Origin: Burkholderiaceae bacterium
GTDB taxonomy: Bacteria > Pseudomonadota > Gammaproteobacteria > Burkholderiales > Burkholderiaceae_D
Direction of reading: 5' to 3'
Assembly (NCBI GenBank): GCA_030158675.1
Contig: JAOASL010000041.1
Coordinates: forward strand, 1-64,000
Length of the DNA stretch: 64,000 nt
Part shown: positions 10,206 to 18,247 of the stretch, in pieces
How positions within the stretch are numbered: the stretch's first letter is position 1
Layout of the letters: each line of letters begins with the position of its first letter
Program-made: the position numbers and the translations under genes
Notes under the pieces: model-generated
Seen by the model: the letters and a program-made list of their open reading frames with translations, nothing else
What the model was told of the DNA's origin: nothing
The model's database searches: none

Positions 10206-12914
10206 ATGACCAAGACGCTCATCATTGCCGAGAAGCCTTCTGTCGCCAACGACATAGCGAAGTGCTTGGGCGGCTTTACCAAACACGATGAGTACTTCGA
10301 ATCGGATGACTATGTACTGTCATCCGCCATCGGCCATCTGGTTGAAATCGCAGCGCCCGAGGAATACGACGTCAAGCGCGGCAAATGGTCCTTCGCGAAC
10401 CTGCCGATGATTCCGCCGCACTTCGCGCTGAATCCCATCGCGAAGACCGAATCCCGGCTGAAGTTGCTTAACAAGCTGCTCAAGCGAAAAGATGTCAGCA
10501 CTGTCATCAATGCCTGCGACGCGGGCCGCGAGGGCGAACTGATTTTCCGGCTGATCGTGCAGTATGCGAAGGCCAAACAGCCGATCCAGCGGCTATGGCT
10601 GCAGTCGATGACGCCGGCCGCGATCCGCGACGCGTTCAAGCACCTTCGCAATGACGAAGAGATGCTGCCGCTGGCCGATGCCGCACGCTGCCGCAGCGAG
10701 GCCGACTGGCTGATTGGCATCAATGGCACGCGCGCGATGACAGCCTTCAATTCGAAGGAAGGCGGCTTTTACCTGACCACTGTCGGCCGGGTGCAAACGC
10801 CGACACTGTCGATCGTGGTCGAGCGCGAAGAGAAGATCAAGCACTTCGTATCACGCGACTACTGGGAAGTGCGCGCCGAATTCATTTGCGCTGCTGGCAT
10901 CTATGAGGGACGCTGGCTGGACACACAGTTCAGGAGCGACGAGACCGATCCGGAGAAGAAGGCTGAGCGGCTGTGGAGCAAGGCCGCGGCCGAGTCGATC
11001 GTTGCGGCCTGCCGTAGCAAGCCCGGCATCGTCACCGAAGAATCAAAACCCAGCACATCGATCGCGCCAGCCCTGTTCGACCTGACCAGCCTGCAGCGTG
11101 AAGCGAACGGACGCTTCGGCTTCTCCGCGAAAAATACGCTCGGCTTAGCGCAGGCGCTGTATGAAAAGCACAAAGTGCTGACCTATCCGCGTACCGACTC
11201 CAAGCATCTGCCGGAAGACTATATCGGCACGGTGAAGCAGACCGTTGAGTCGCTCGGCGAGATCAACAACTACTACCCGTTCTCGGCACAGATACTGAAC
11301 AATGGCTGGGTCAAGCCGAACAAGCGCATCTTCGACAACACCAAGATCAGCGACCACTTCGCGATTATCCCGACCGGACAGCTGCCCAAGAGCCTGTCCG
11401 AGCCGGAGCAGAAACTGTATGACCTGGTCGTGCGCCGATTCATGGCCGTGTTCTTTCCGGCTGCCGAATACCTGGTCACAACGCGCTTTACCGAGGTCTC
11501 AGGTCACCGTTTCAAAACGGCGGGCAAGATCCTGACTAATCCAGGCTGGCTGGCAGTGTATGGCAAGGAAGCGGTCGACCCGAATGCGAAAGAGGGTGAA
11601 GGCAATGGCTCGCTGGTACCGGTCGCGCCGAACGAAAAGGTAAAGACCGAAAAGGTCGAAGCACATGGCCTGGTCACCAAGCCACCGGCGCGCTACTCGG
11701 AAGCGACCCTGCTGTCGGCAATGGAAGGTGCGGGCAAGCTGGTCGATGACGAAGACCTGCGCGACGCCATGGCTGGCAAGGGCTTGGGCACACCGGCGAC
11801 GCGTGCGGCCATCATTGAGGGACTGCTGAACGAGCGCTACCTGCTACGCGAAGGCCGCGAGTTGATCCCGACCGCGAAGGCTTCCCAGCTAATGACGCTG
11901 CTGCGTGGTCTGGGTGTCGCCGAACTGACTGCGCCGGAGCTGACCGGCGGATGGGAATTCAAGCTCGCACAGATGGAACGTGGTGGCATCAGCCGCGAAG
12001 AATTCATGCGCGAGATCGCGCAGATGACGCAGACCATCGTCAAACGCGCGAAGGAATATGACAACGACACCATCCCCGGCGACTATGCGACGCTGAAGAC
12101 GCCATGCCCGAACTGTGGTGGCGTGGTGAAAGAAAATTACCGTCGCTTCGCCTGTACGAAGTGCGAATTCTCGATGAGCAAAGTGCCGGGCAGCCGCCAG
12201 TTCGAGGTGGCCGAGGTCGAGGAACTGCTGACCCATCGCACCATCGGGCCGCTGCAGGGCTTCCGCTCGAAAATGGGTCGTCCGTTTGCGGCGATCCTGA
12301 AGATCGCGCGGGACGAAGATAACAACAACTACAAGCTGGAGTTCGACTTCGGTCAGTCGAACGACGACGACGAAAACGCAGAACCGGTCGACTTCAGCGA
12401 ACAGACACCGCTTGGCGCCTGCCCGAAGTGCGGCAGCGGTGTCTACGAGATGGGGCTTGCCTATGTCTGCGAGAAAACGGTCGCCCGCCCCAAGGCCTGC
12501 GACTTCCGTAGCGGCCGCATCATCCTGCAGCAAGAAATCCTGCCTGAGCAGATGGCCAAGCTGCTCAATGAAGGCCGCACCGACCTGCTGCCCGGTTTCG
12601 TTTCGCAGCGCACGCGCCGGCCATTCAAGGCCTTCCTCGTGCGCGGCAAGGATGGCAAGGTCGGCTTCGAATTCGAGGAACGCAAGGGCAAGCCCGCCGT
12701 GAAAGCTGTCGCCGACAAGGATGGCGACAAGAGCGATGACGGCACCGCAGTCACCGCCAAGGCACCTGCGAAAAAAATCGCTAAAACAGCAGCGAAAACC
12801 GCGACAAAGACAGCCGCCAAGACCGTAGGCAAAACCGCTGGCAAGACTGCCGCAAAAAAAGTGACGGCCAAAAAGGCCGTGGCCAAGAAGGCGACTGCCC
12901 GCAAAGCCGCCTGA
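10206..12914 (+). CDS. topB: DNA topoisomerase III with basic tail
   Basis: 902-aa type IA topoisomerase. The Toprim domain has IIAEKPSVA near the start and the metal-binding DAGREGELIF at about residue 105. The active-site tyrosine lies in LTYPRTDSKHLP. Two C-terminal zinc-ribbon segments follow (CPNCGG...CTKC and CPKCGSG...C). The last 70 residues are a Lys/Ala/Thr tail (repeats such as AKTAAKTATKT) resembling histone H1-like tails and probably bind DNA nonspecifically. ATG at 10206 is chosen because family homology begins at MTKTLIIAEKPS; an in-frame TTG upstream adds unrelated residues. It relaxes or decatenates DNA. Confidence 0.95.
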   Translation: MTKTLIIAEKPSVANDIAKCLGGFTKHDEYFESDDYVLSSAIGHLVEIAAPEEYDVKRGKWSFANLPMIPPHFALNPIAKTESRLKLLNKLLKRKDVSTVINACDAGREGELIFRLIVQYAKAKQPIQRLWLQSMTPAAIRDAFKHLRNDEEMLPLADAARCRSEADWLIGINGTRAMTAFNSKEGGFYLTTVGRVQTPTLSIVVEREEKIKHFVSRDYWEVRAEFICAAGIYEGRWLDTQFRSDETDPEKKAERLWSKAAAESIVAACRSKPGIVTEESKPSTSIAPALFDLTSLQREANGRFGFSAKNTLGLAQALYEKHKVLTYPRTDSKHLPEDYIGTVKQTVESLGEINNYYPFSAQILNNGWVKPNKRIFDNTKISDHFAIIPTGQLPKSLSEPEQKLYDLVVRRFMAVFFPAAEYLVTTRFTEVSGHRFKTAGKILTNPGWLAVYGKEAVDPNAKEGEGNGSLVPVAPNEKVKTEKVEAHGLVTKPPARYSEATLLSAMEGAGKLVDDEDLRDAMAGKGLGTPATRAAIIEGLLNERYLLREGRELIPTAKASQLMTLLRGLGVAELTAPELTGGWEFKLAQMERGGISREEFMREIAQMTQTIVKRAKEYDNDTIPGDYATLKTPCPNCGGVVKENYRRFACTKCEFSMSKVPGSRQFEVAEVEELLTHRTIGPLQGFRSKMGRPFAAILKIARDEDNNNYKLEFDFGQSNDDDENAEPVDFSEQTPLGACPKCGSGVYEMGLAYVCEKTVARPKACDFRSGRIILQQEILPEQMAKLLNEGRTDLLPGFVSQRTRRPFKAFLVRGKDGKVGFEFEERKGKPAVKAVADKDGDKSDDGTAVTAKAPAKKIAKTAAKTATKTAAKTVGKTAGKTAAKKVTAKKAVAKKATARKAA

Positions 12915-12930
12915 TACCGGCGCACCCGTC

Positions 12931-12960
12931 TCACGCAGGCGACGCTTGCAGCCTGCGTGA
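12931..12960. repeat. Perfect 10-bp inverted repeat after topB
   Basis: TCACGCAGGC and GCCTGCGTGA flank a 10-nt loop, 17 bases after the topB stop. It would form a stable hairpin in RNA. There is no T-run after it, so it may be a transcript-stabilising 3' hairpin and not an intrinsic terminator. Confidence 0.5.
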
Positions 12961-13087
12961 GATCAACGGCACCCGCGCCGCAGAGAACTTTTCATTCCAC
13001 TCCCGCTTCTACTCTCTGCATTTGACATGCAGTCCTCCGGTGCGCACGACAAGCGCACTGCCTTTCTGAATTGAGCGGGAGTGTTCT

Positions 13088-13570
13088 ATGACTAAATGGA
13101 TGTTACCCATCGCTTGCGCCGCACTGCTCGGCGCCTGCACAGGCATGACCGGCGGGGGTTCAGGCTCCGGCACGAGCGGCAGTTCGGGCGGCGGCTTGAC
13201 CGGCAATACCGGCACGTCATCGGGCGGCTCGACCGGCATGCCATCCGAGTCCGGTGGCACCAGTGGCACCAGTGGCACTAGTGGGACGAGCGGCACCGGC
13301 GGCAGTACCAGCACCCCGGAAACACCGTCATCCGGCATGCCACCCGGTTCATCATCCGGCAGCTCGTCGGGGGGGGCAGGCATGCACTCCGGTGGCGCCG
13401 GCTATCCGGAGAGCAGCGCGCCCGGCCAGCCCTCGTCGTCGGGTACGTCGGGTGGCGGCGCATCGCAGGGCGGCAGTGCAGGCGGCATGGGTACTGACAC
13501 ACCCAGCACGACCAGCCCGACACCCAGCACAATGCCGGGTCCGAGTACCAGCCCGAGCACCGGCCAGTAA
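13088..13570 (+). CDS. Low-complexity Ser/Gly/Thr/Pro-rich lipoprotein
   Basis: 160-aa predicted lipoprotein. The signal sequence MTKWMLPIACAALLGAC ends in a lipobox (LGAC), so Cys17 would be lipidated. The rest is almost entirely Gly, Ser, Thr and Pro with no folded-domain motif, including a GTSGTSGTSGTSGTG run coded by 9-bp tandem repeats. It looks like a flexible surface spacer or an intrinsically disordered envelope protein. GGGAG lies upstream of the ATG. No function can be assigned; it is flanked by hairpins and is probably a single-gene unit. Confidence 0.75.
   Translation: MTKWMLPIACAALLGACTGMTGGGSGSGTSGSSGGGLTGNTGTSSGGSTGMPSESGGTSGTSGTSGTSGTGGSTSTPETPSSGMPPGSSSGSSSGGAGMHSGGAGYPESSAPGQPSSSGTSGGGASQGGSAGGMGTDTPSTTSPTPSTMPGPSTSPSTGQ
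13256..13300 (+). repeat. Five 9-bp tandem repeats (GTS codons)
   Basis: Five consecutive 9-base units, GGCACCAGT, GGCACCAGT, GGCACTAGT, GGGACGAGC and GGCACCGGC, encode GTS-GTS-GTS-GTS-GTG inside the lipoprotein gene. Slippage would keep the frame, so length variation between strains is likely. Confidence 0.8.
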
Positions 13571-13588
13571 GACCCTCATCTGCAACGC

Positions 13589-13622
13589 GCGCCGGCGGCC
13601 GTTCTGGCCCGTCCGCCGGCGC
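13589..13622 (+). terminator. GC hairpin after the lipoprotein gene
   Basis: GCGCCGGCGG and CCGCCGGCGC form a perfect 10-bp stem with a 14-nt loop 18 bases after the stop codon. It lacks a T-run, so termination strength is doubtful. Confidence 0.4.
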
Positions 13623-13685
13623 CCTTAGGTGCCCCATACATTCGAAGGCGTTACACTATCAGGCTGATTATCCGAGCGGCCTTAC

Positions 13686-14903
13686 ATGTTCCGCACCACG
13701 CACGCGCCCCGTCTCGCTCCCATCCTGCTCACCAGCGGCATCATCCTGTCCCTGGCAATGGGTGTCCGCCACGGTTTCGGCTTCTGGCTACAGCCGATCT
13801 CACAGCAGTATGACTGGACGCGCGAAACCTTTTCGCTAGCGATGGCTATGCAAAACCTGGCGTGGGGTGCCGTCGGTCCGTTCTCCGGTATGGCAGCAGA
13901 CCGCTTCGGTGCCGCACTGGTCGTGTTCTTCGGTGCATTGATCTACATGGCCGGACTGCTGTGCATGGCGCTAGTCGATGATCCGACCGGCTTCGCGCTC
14001 AGCTCCGGTCTGCTGATCGGCACCGGCCTGGCCTGCACTGCATTCGGCGCACTGTCCGGCATCGTCGGGCGCACCGCGCCGCTGGCGCAGCGTTCATGGG
14101 CGTTCGGCGTGCTCGGCGCGGCCGGGTCGTTCGGCCAGTTTGCGATGGTGCCGGTTGAACAGCAGCTGATCGCCACCGCTGGCTGGCAGGGCGCGCTGTT
14201 CCTGCTGGCCGCACTGGTCGTGCTGGTGATGATGCCGCTTGCCTTCATGCTGCGCGAACCCGCGCCGGCCGCGCATACGGCAGGTACGCACCAGAGCGTG
14301 GGCGATGCGGTGCGCGAAGCCTTCACCCACCGTCCGTTCCAATTGCTGGTGGCCGGATATTTCGTCTGCGGCTTTCAGGTCGTGTTCATCGGCGTGCACT
14401 TGCCTGCGTACCTAAAGGACCAGGGCATCGTTGATCCACAGGTTGCGGTGATAGCGCTCGCGCTGATCGGGCTGTTCAATATCTTCGGTTCCTTCATGGC
14501 CGGCAAGTTGGGCGGTCGCCTGCGCAAACCCTGGCTGCTGTCAGCGATCTATTTCGCGCGCACGCTGATCATCGCCGCATTTATCCTGGCGCCGCTGTCG
14601 CCCTTGTCGGTCTACCTGTTCGCCGCGTCGATGGGCCTGATGTGGCTGTCGACGGTGCCGCTGACCAATGGCGTCATCGCCGGTATATTTGGCATGCGCC
14701 ATTTGTCGATGCTGGCCGGCTTCGTGTTCTTCTCGCATCAGCTCGGCAGCGTGCTGGGGGTCTGGCTCGGCGGTTACCTGTTCACGCTAGAAGGCAGTTA
14801 CGACACGGTCTGGATAATCACCATCGTACTGGGCGTAGCAGCTGGCCTGGTGAATCTGCCGATCAAAGAAGCGCCGGTCGCGCGACAACAGGCGCTGTTA
14901 TGA
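13686..14903 (+). CDS. MFS transporter
   Basis: 405-aa inner-membrane protein with about 12 hydrophobic segments in two halves and a cytoplasmic middle loop near residues 190-215 (MLREPAPAAHTAGTHQS). This is the usual major facilitator layout. The start MFRTTHAPRLAPILLTSGIIL and the MGVRHGFGFWLQP segment resemble oxalate/formate- or monocarboxylate-type MFS members, but the substrate cannot be read from sequence. Its stop overlaps the ATG of a 40-aa membrane peptide, which in turn overlaps an aminotransferase gene. This predicts a translationally coupled operon. Confidence 0.88.
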   Translation: MFRTTHAPRLAPILLTSGIILSLAMGVRHGFGFWLQPISQQYDWTRETFSLAMAMQNLAWGAVGPFSGMAADRFGAALVVFFGALIYMAGLLCMALVDDPTGFALSSGLLIGTGLACTAFGALSGIVGRTAPLAQRSWAFGVLGAAGSFGQFAMVPVEQQLIATAGWQGALFLLAALVVLVMMPLAFMLREPAPAAHTAGTHQSVGDAVREAFTHRPFQLLVAGYFVCGFQVVFIGVHLPAYLKDQGIVDPQVAVIALALIGLFNIFGSFMAGKLGGRLRKPWLLSAIYFARTLIIAAFILAPLSPLSVYLFAASMGLMWLSTVPLTNGVIAGIFGMRHLSMLAGFVFFSHQLGSVLGVWLGGYLFTLEGSYDTVWIITIVLGVAAGLVNLPIKEAPVARQQALL

Positions 14904-15022
14904 GCCGGCGCCAGCAGCTGATTTACCTGCTGCTTGCCCTGCTGATGGCGGGCGTCTTCATGGCCTACCTTCGACCGGGTTTCATTATCGATTTGTCCAA
15001 TCAGTTATGGCTGTGCACGTGA
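14900..15022 (+). CDS. 40-aa single-span membrane peptide
   Basis: A short frame of 40 codons that overlaps the MFS stop by ATGA and the aminotransferase start by TGATG. The product begins MSRRQQLIYLLLALLMAGVF and ends with IDLSNQLWLCT: a short basic start, one hydrophobic helix and a short tail. This matches a single-span inner-membrane peptide in N-in orientation. Both overlaps, the clean helix and my recollection of similar peptides in Burkholderiales support a real gene. The function is unknown; it could stabilise the MFS transporter. Confidence 0.6.
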   Translation: MSRRQQLIYLLLALLMAGVFMAYLRPGFIIDLSNQLWLCT

Positions 15023-16236
15023 TGACTACTGTCCCGCAGTTTCCCGCTGAGCCGCGCACCGCGGTCCAATCCTTGGTCGCTTCCCGCATCCGTGAGGTCG
15101 CCAACGCCGGCATGGGCCGCGACGATGTGCTGCCGTTCTGGTTCGGCGAACCTGACGAGGTCACGCCCGACTTCATCCGCGATGCCGCCAAGTCGGCGCT
15201 CGATAGCGGCGATACCTTCTACACGCACAATCTCGGCCTGCCGGAGCTGCGGGAAGCGCTGGCCGCCTATTCGACACGGCTGCACCGACCGACGACGGCG
15301 GACCACATCGCCGTCACCTCGTCCGGTGTCTCGGCGCTGATGCTGGTCGCGCAGTTGCTGCTCAACCCCGGTGACCGGGTGGTGGCGGTCACTCCGCTGT
15401 GGCCGAACCTGATCGAGATACCGAAGATTCTCGGCGCCGAAGTCGTGTCGGTACCGCTGCAGTTCGATACCACTGCTGCGCCACCACGCTGGGAACTCGA
15501 TCTTGATCGCTTGCTGGCCGCGCTAACGCCCGATACCCGTGCGCTGATGCTGAACTCACCGAACAACCCGACCGGATGGACCATCACACGCGAGCAGCAG
15601 CAAGTCCTGCTCGCGCATTGCCGCAAGTACGGCATCTGGCTGCTCGCGGACGATGTCTACGAGCGGCTCGCCTACGACACACCGGCCGGCGCGCCGTCCT
15701 GCGCGCCCTCGTTTCTCGATTTGTGCGACGCCGACGAGCGCGTGGTGTCGACCAACAGCTTTTCGAAAGCCTGGCTGATGACGGGCTGGCGACTGGGCTG
15801 GATGCAGCTGCCGCAATCGCTAATGGGCGGGCTGGGCAAGCTAATCGAGTACAACACGTCCTGTGCGCCCGGCTTCGTGCAGCGCGCCGGTGTGGTGGCG
15901 GTCAACCGCAGCGAAGAAATCGTTCAACGCACGGTGGCGCGCTACCGCAATGCGCGTGATTATCTGTACGAATGCCTGTCCACGCCGGAAATGCGTGCGG
16001 CCGGCGTGACTGCACCGAAACCGCGCGGCGCGATGTACCTGTTTTTTACGATCGACGGAGAACGCGATTCGCTCGCGCTGTGTAAACGACTGGTGGCCGA
16101 GGCCGGACTCGGCCTGGCGCCGGGCAGCGCATTCGGTCCGGAAGGCGAGGGCGCACTGCGCTGGTGCTTCGCCAGTTCGGTCGAGCGCCTAAGCCAGGGC
16201 GCAGACAAACTATCGCGGTTCCTGCGCTCGCGCTAA
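15022..16236 (+). CDS. PLP-dependent aminotransferase, class I/II
   Basis: 404-aa fold-type I aminotransferase. Signatures: the cofactor-phosphate region SSGVSALMLV, the NSPNNPTGW motif, the ADDVYERL strand contacting PLP, and the Schiff-base lysine in STNSFSKAWLMTGWRLGW. The arginine for the substrate carboxylate is in the C-terminal LRWCFASS. It resembles aspartate or aromatic aminotransferases of Burkholderiales, but substrate is not readable. ATG at 15022 overlaps the upstream peptide stop; an in-frame ATG at 15007 is also possible. Its stop overlaps the convergent hydrolase stop. Confidence 0.9.
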   Translation: MTTVPQFPAEPRTAVQSLVASRIREVANAGMGRDDVLPFWFGEPDEVTPDFIRDAAKSALDSGDTFYTHNLGLPELREALAAYSTRLHRPTTADHIAVTSSGVSALMLVAQLLLNPGDRVVAVTPLWPNLIEIPKILGAEVVSVPLQFDTTAAPPRWELDLDRLLAALTPDTRALMLNSPNNPTGWTITREQQQVLLAHCRKYGIWLLADDVYERLAYDTPAGAPSCAPSFLDLCDADERVVSTNSFSKAWLMTGWRLGWMQLPQSLMGGLGKLIEYNTSCAPGFVQRAGVVAVNRSEEIVQRTVARYRNARDYLYECLSTPEMRAAGVTAPKPRGAMYLFFTIDGERDSLALCKRLVAEAGLGLAPGSAFGPEGEGALRWCFASSVERLSQGADKLSRFLRSR

Positions 16237-16949
16237 TTCGAGCCGGGGCCGGCACACTCGGCCAACAACTGCGCGAGTGCAGCCGGCGCGGTCACCATCG
16301 CATCATGACCGGCCGCCAGTTCGCGCCATTCCCAGTCAGGCTGGCCGTGAATCGTCGCGCGAATGTCTGCCAGTGGCGGATACCAGGGATCAGTGACTGC
16401 GATATACGTCTTGCGCAGGCCGTTGGCGAGCGGGTGACTCAACTGCAGCGGATCGGTATAGGCCTTCAGCGGATGGGGCGTCAGCCGGCGGCGCAGCCAG
16501 TCGGCCTGTGCCGGATCGCTGACACCGAACTTCGCCGGGTCCGGGATCGCCATTTGCAGACCTTCCGCATCGATTGTGCGGCGACGTTCACGCTGAACCT
16601 CCGCGCTGAACACTGACAACGCCGACTGACCATGCACCACCACAATCGCATCAAGATAGATGAGCTGGCGCAGACGTTCCGGCATCCGGTCAGCAACGCC
16701 GGAAATCACCGGGCCGCCAAAGCTGTGCCCGACCAGCACGACCTCATCGAGCTCCTCATTCAGGATCAGCGCACTCACGTCGTCGATGCAGGTCGACAAG
16801 CCGGTGTCGGCGCGCAGCAAATGCGCGCGCTCGCCCAATCCCGTCATCGTCGGTGTGAACACCTCATGGCCGGCGGCTCGCAGCCGCACGGCGACATGCC
16901 GCCAGCACCAGCCGCCATGCCAGGCACCATGTACCAATACAAAACGCAT
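16233..16949 (-). CDS. Alpha/beta hydrolase
   Basis: 238-aa single-domain alpha/beta hydrolase. The oxyanion-hole region is LVHGAWHGGWCW, the nucleophile elbow is GHSFGG (Ser), and the catalytic His is in AAGHDAM near residue 215. The Asp is probably in the SDPAQ/TDPWYP region. The protein resembles the pyrethroid/hydroxynitrile-lyase-like esterase branch. There is no signal peptide, so it should be cytoplasmic. The substrate is unknown. It is convergent with the aminotransferase, overlapping by four bases. Confidence 0.87.
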   Translation of the reverse strand: MRFVLVHGAWHGGWCWRHVAVRLRAAGHEVFTPTMTGLGERAHLLRADTGLSTCIDDVSALILNEELDEVVLVGHSFGGPVISGVADRMPERLRQLIYLDAIVVVHGQSALSVFSAEVQRERRRTIDAEGLQMAIPDPAKFGVSDPAQADWLRRRLTPHPLKAYTDPLQLSHPLANGLRKTYIAVTDPWYPPLADIRATIHGQPDWEWRELAAGHDAMVTAPAALAQLLAECAGPGSN

Positions 16950-17015
16950 CGCGTTCTCCGGTGACTTCAGTTCGCGGATGCTAACAGTGATCGGCAGCCT
17001 CGCTACAATGGCGGA

Positions 17016-17243
17016 ATGGACCTCACCCTGAATGAACTCGAACAGGCAATCAACTACTGGCGCCGACTGCGACCGTCGACCGGCGACGAGCGCGCGCTGT
17101 CGACCGAAGTGAATGTGCTGGCGAATGTATATGCGCTGATGATCTTCGGGCGCGAACGTACGCGGCCAATGATGTCGGTCGACCCGGAGGCGCAGGCATT
17201 AATAGAAGCCTGGCGGCAGACGGGCCCCGACACCGCCACCTGA
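17016..17243 (+). CDS. DUF3717 family protein
   Basis: 75-aa soluble protein starting MDLTLNELEQAINYWRRLRPSTGDE and continuing through LSTEVNVLANVYALMIF. This is the DUF3717 pattern found in Burkholderiales as a small housekeeping-sized protein of unknown function. A TACAAT box lies at 17004-17009, so the transcript leader would be very short. It is divergent from the hydrolase gene. Confidence 0.85.
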   Translation: MDLTLNELEQAINYWRRLRPSTGDERALSTEVNVLANVYALMIFGRERTRPMMSVDPEAQALIEAWRQTGPDTAT

Positions 17244-17429
17244 ACCTGCTAGCCGCCCAGCGGGCACACAATTGGCAAACTACCGCTCGCCCTGATTGCT
17301 GCGGCCGCACGTATGAAGTTCTTCCGGAATATCACCCGTCTCCCTGCGGTTTGTGCTGCCACTGAGTGAGCTTTTCGTCGCGATCTCGCCGAGGCCTGCA
17401 CATATTTTGCGGCATCGCACAAAAAACAG

Positions 17430-17457
17430 TTGACATCCTGCCAGAGCGACGTAAAAT
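17430..17457 (+). promoter_or_regulatory. Sigma-70 promoter of the phasin gene
   Basis: TTGACA (17430-17435), a 16-bp spacer and TAAAAT (17452-17457) form a near-consensus promoter about 60 bp before the phasin ATG. An AAAGGAGAG ribosome site follows at about 17502-17510, in keeping with strong expression. Confidence 0.75.
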
Positions 17458-17515
17458 CCGCTTTGTTGCAGCGCACAATCGTTGCCGAATAAACCCTTCC
17501 CTAAAGGAGAGAACC

Positions 17516-18082
17516 ATGTTTTCTGCTGCTGACCAGCTGTCCAATGCCACCAAAGCCTCGATCGACTCGCAGCTCGCTGCCATGAGTGAAATCGCGAACA
17601 AGGCGCTGCACAGCGTCACCGAACTGGTTGAACTGAACATCGCGACGGCGAAAGAATCGCTCGCACAGACCTCCGCTGCCGCTCAGCAAATGCTGACCGC
17701 TAAGGACGCCCAGGAATTCTTCAGCCTGACCTCGTCGCAGGCGCAACCGCAAGCCGAGAAGGCACTGGCCTATGGCCGTCATGTCGCATCGATCGCGACC
17801 AAGGCACAGGCTGAGTTCACCAAGGCCACCGAAGCGCGTGTTGCCGAGACTTCGAAGCAAGTCAGCAAGCTGATCGACGATCTGGCAAAAGCCGCTCCGG
17901 CCGGTTCGGAGAATGCGATCGCCATGCTGAAGGCCGGTGCGACGACTGCCGCCACGACCTACGAGCAAATGGTCAAGGCGAGCAAGCAGGCGCTTGAGAC
18001 GATGGAAGAAAACGTGACCGAGGCGACCAAGCATTTCGTCCCGACCGCCGCTGACAAGCCGGCGCGCTCGAAGAAGGCTTAA
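17516..18082 (+). CDS. Phasin family protein
   Basis: 188-aa Ala-rich, predominantly helical protein. Phasins coat polyhydroxyalkanoate granules and control their size and number. The N-terminal MFSAADQLSNATKASIDSQL and the LTELVELNIATAKESLAQTS-like segment are the usual phasin_2 pattern, and the C-terminus is Lys-rich (KPARSKKA). ATG at 17516 is preferred because AAAGGAGAG lies just upstream. It has its own near-consensus promoter and a strong terminator, so it is monocistronic. Presence suggests PHA storage, but no synthase gene is in the window. Confidence 0.93.
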   Translation: MFSAADQLSNATKASIDSQLAAMSEIANKALHSVTELVELNIATAKESLAQTSAAAQQMLTAKDAQEFFSLTSSQAQPQAEKALAYGRHVASIATKAQAEFTKATEARVAETSKQVSKLIDDLAKAAPAGSENAIAMLKAGATTAATTYEQMVKASKQALETMEENVTEATKHFVPTAADKPARSKKA

Positions 18083-18101
18083 GCTTTACGAGAGTCGCAA
18101 G

Positions 18102-18135
18102 GAAGCGGGCCGCAACCGCGGCCCGCTTCTTTTTC
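18102..18135 (+). terminator. Terminator of the phasin gene
   Basis: GAAGCGGGCCGC and GCGGCCCGCTTC form a 12-bp stem with a 4-nt loop, followed directly by TTTTT. A classic strong Rho-independent terminator 19 bases after the stop. Confidence 0.93.
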
Positions 18136-18247
18136 AGACGACCAAATAACCCTCGCTTTTCCGGAAGCGGGGGCTGTTCGTTTTCAGTCGGCCATTTTCC
18201 CTGCGTCCGCTGCGGCGATGCCGTCCGGCGAGTCTGGGCCTGGAGGA

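Noticed and set aside
13256-13300. CRISPR-like array
   Set aside because: The 9-bp tandem repeats have no spacers and are in-frame Gly-Thr-Ser codons.
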